Assembly (NCBI GenBank): GCA_946886255.1
Contig: CAMPIG010000277.1
Coordinates: 1 to 6,564 of the forward strand
Origin: an uncultured Cellvibrio sp.
GTDB lineage: Bacteria > Pseudomonadota > Gammaproteobacteria > Pseudomonadales > Cellvibrionaceae
Direction of reading: 5' to 3'
Length of the DNA stretch: 6,564 nucleotides
The position numbers were made by a program, and so were the translations under genes. Position 1 is the stretch's first letter. Every line of letters starts with the position of its first letter. The notes below the pieces were generated by a model. It searched no databases and was not told the origin of the DNA. It was given only the letters and a program-made list of their open reading frames with translations. Of this stretch, positions 5,511 through 6,564 are shown piece by piece.

Positions 5511-6464
5511 ATGGCCGGAGTAATGGATAGCGTCAACCAACGCACCCAGTTGGTGGGGCAGAATCGCCTGGAACTCCTGTTGTTTAGGTTGGGTGGCCAA
5601 CAGATGTATGGGATCAACGTCTTTAAAGTGAAAGAGGTCCTGCAATGTCCCCCGCTTAATGCGATACCCGGCCGCAGTGCTGTGGTGCGTGGTGTGGCCC
5701 ATATCCGCGGCGGCACCTTGCCGATCATGGATATGAACCTGGCTATTGGTCGGCGTGCCTTGCCGGATATTGCCAACTGTTTTGTGATCATCACGGAATA
5801 CAATCGCACCGCCCAGGGTTTTCTGGTGAGTTCGGTAGAGCGTATCGTCAACATGAACTGGGGCGATATCCATCCGCCACCCAAAGGCGCAGGCAAAGAA
5901 CATTACCTGACGGCGGTAACCCAGGTAGACGGCCAGCTGGTTGAGATTATTGATGTAGAGAAAATCCTTGCCGAAGTGTCGCCCCCGCGCGAAGAGATCA
6001 GTGCCGGTGTGGTAGAAAGTGGTATTGCTGAACGCGCCGTAGAGAAGCACGTACTGATTGTGGATGATTCATCCATTGCGCGGAAACAGATTCAACGGGT
6101 CGTTGAATCCATGGGCATCAAAACTACCCTCAAAAAAGACGGCCTCGAAGCCTTCAATTACCTCAAGGATCTGATTGCCGCCGGTAAAAATCCTTACAAC
6201 GAATTGGTGTTGATTATTTGTGATATTGAAATGCCGGAGATGGATGGCTATACCTTTACCGCCGAGGTGCGCAACAATCCGGACCTTAAAAAACTGCACA
6301 TCATCCTGCACACATCGTTAAGCGGTGTATTTAACGAAGCCATGGTGAAAAAAGTCGGCGCAGATGACTTCCTGGCAAAATTCCACCCCGATGAACTGGC
6401 GCGTCGTGTCAACGACCACTTGATGAAAACCACCGGAGAAAACCTGTTGGATAAAAAAGAGTAG
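5511..6464 (+). CDS. cheV: CheV, chemotaxis coupling protein (CheW domain fused to a response-regulator receiver)
   Basis: CheV links chemoreceptors to the CheA kinase in the cytoplasm and is itself phosphorylated, which is thought to tune adaptation. The 317-residue product has the usual two-domain layout. The CheW-like domain (about 15-160) carries the GINVFKVKEVL and VRGVAHIRGGTLPIMD segments. A linker (about 160-178) leads to a receiver domain (about 179-310) with acidic pair D185-D186, phospho-acceptor D238 (in CDIEMPEMDGY), T268 and K290, so the phosphorylation site looks intact. The ATG is preceded by AGAGGT with good spacing. The gene is divergent from flgA and has a sigma28-type promoter about 111 bp upstream, fitting late-class expression. 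In pseudomonads cheR follows cheV; here the window ends 100 bp after the stop with no supported start codon, so cheR may lie just outside. Confidence 0.96.
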   Translation: MAGVMDSVNQRTQLVGQNRLELLLFRLGGQQMYGINVFKVKEVLQCPPLNAIPGRSAVVRGVAHIRGGTLPIMDMNLAIGRRALPDIANCFVIITEYNRTAQGFLVSSVERIVNMNWGDIHPPPKGAGKEHYLTAVTQVDGQLVEIIDVEKILAEVSPPREEISAGVVESGIAERAVEKHVLIVDDSSIARKQIQRVVESMGIKTTLKKDGLEAFNYLKDLIAAGKNPYNELVLIICDIEMPEMDGYTFTAEVRNNPDLKKLHIILHTSLSGVFNEAMVKKVGADDFLAKFHPDELARRVNDHLMKTTGENLLDKKE

Positions 6465-6516
6465 GTGATATCACGGGGAGTTAATACTCAAAAAAACAGC
6501 GAGGTGTTGTGGGAAG

Positions 6517-6554
6517 AAGCCATCTCATAACAACAGTGAAAAATCAGATGGTTT
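6517..6554 (+). terminator. Weak candidate hairpin downstream of cheV
   Basis: AAGCCATCT can pair with AGATGGTTT (9 bp including one G-U) around a 20-nt loop, about 50 nt past the cheV stop. Only a short TTTTG follows and the loop is large, so termination is doubtful. It could be a coincidental repeat in the spacer before the next gene. Confidence 0.22.
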
Positions 6555-6564
6555 TGTGATTGAT

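Noticed and set aside
5487..6050. A 187-codon minus-strand open frame opposite cheV
   Set aside because: It is a shadow of cheV: no family features, a composition typical of antisense translation, and no ribosome site that I could see.
6465..6564. Start of a cheR gene in the last 100 bases
   Set aside because: The GTG, TTG and ATG codons near the GAGGTG motif run into stop codons within a few codons, so no start inside the window is supported.

Overview
This window looks like a chromosomal segment from a polarly flagellated gammaproteobacterium. The order flgN-flgM-flgA with divergent cheV is the one I know from Pseudomonas. The RsmE-like protein also resembles the pseudomonad type, and the moderate GC content and protein flavour suggest Cellvibrio or a relative. 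The genus is an inference from memory, not from a search. No insertion sequence, phage gene or CRISPR array is visible, and no gene-free gap exceeds about 210 bases.

Layout. Bases 5-2470 (+) encode a membrane-anchored PAS-GGDEF-EAL protein of cyclic-di-GMP metabolism. It converges on, and overlaps by 17 bp, an rsmE-like rRNA methyltransferase gene (minus strand, 2454-3164). Upstream of rsmE on the same strand lies tRNA-Arg(CCT) (3215-3291) with its own sigma70-like promoter. A strong 12-bp hairpin (3368-3397) separates the tRNA from the flagellar genes. These are flgN (chaperone, 3405-3884), flgM (anti-sigma28, 4053-4367) and flgA (P-ring chaperone, 4563-5300), all on the minus strand. cheV (CheW-REC chemotaxis coupling protein, 5511-6464) is divergent on the plus strand. 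The last 100 bases hold no gene I can support; cheR often follows cheV in pseudomonads and may start beyond the window.

Regulation. Three flagellar-class promoters can be read directly. A near-consensus sigma28 promoter (4483-4509, minus) precedes flgMN. A near-consensus sigma54 -24/-12 promoter (5421-5436, minus) precedes flgA. A sigma28-type promoter with exact 11-bp spacing (5374-5400, plus) precedes cheV. The last two point at each other with predicted start sites only about 3 bp apart, so each transcript must run through the other promoter. This arrangement could couple the middle (sigma54) and late (sigma28) steps of flagellar gene expression and is the most interesting feature of the window.

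How the genes fit together. FlgA works in P-ring assembly. FlgM holds FliA (sigma28) inactive until it is exported through the finished hook. FlgN chaperones the hook-filament junction proteins. CheV then acts in chemoreceptor signalling. The c-di-GMP enzyme nearby could influence the motile-sessile decision, but no direct link is shown. I found no clearly new molecular system; the novelty lies in regulatory architecture and a few gene-level details.
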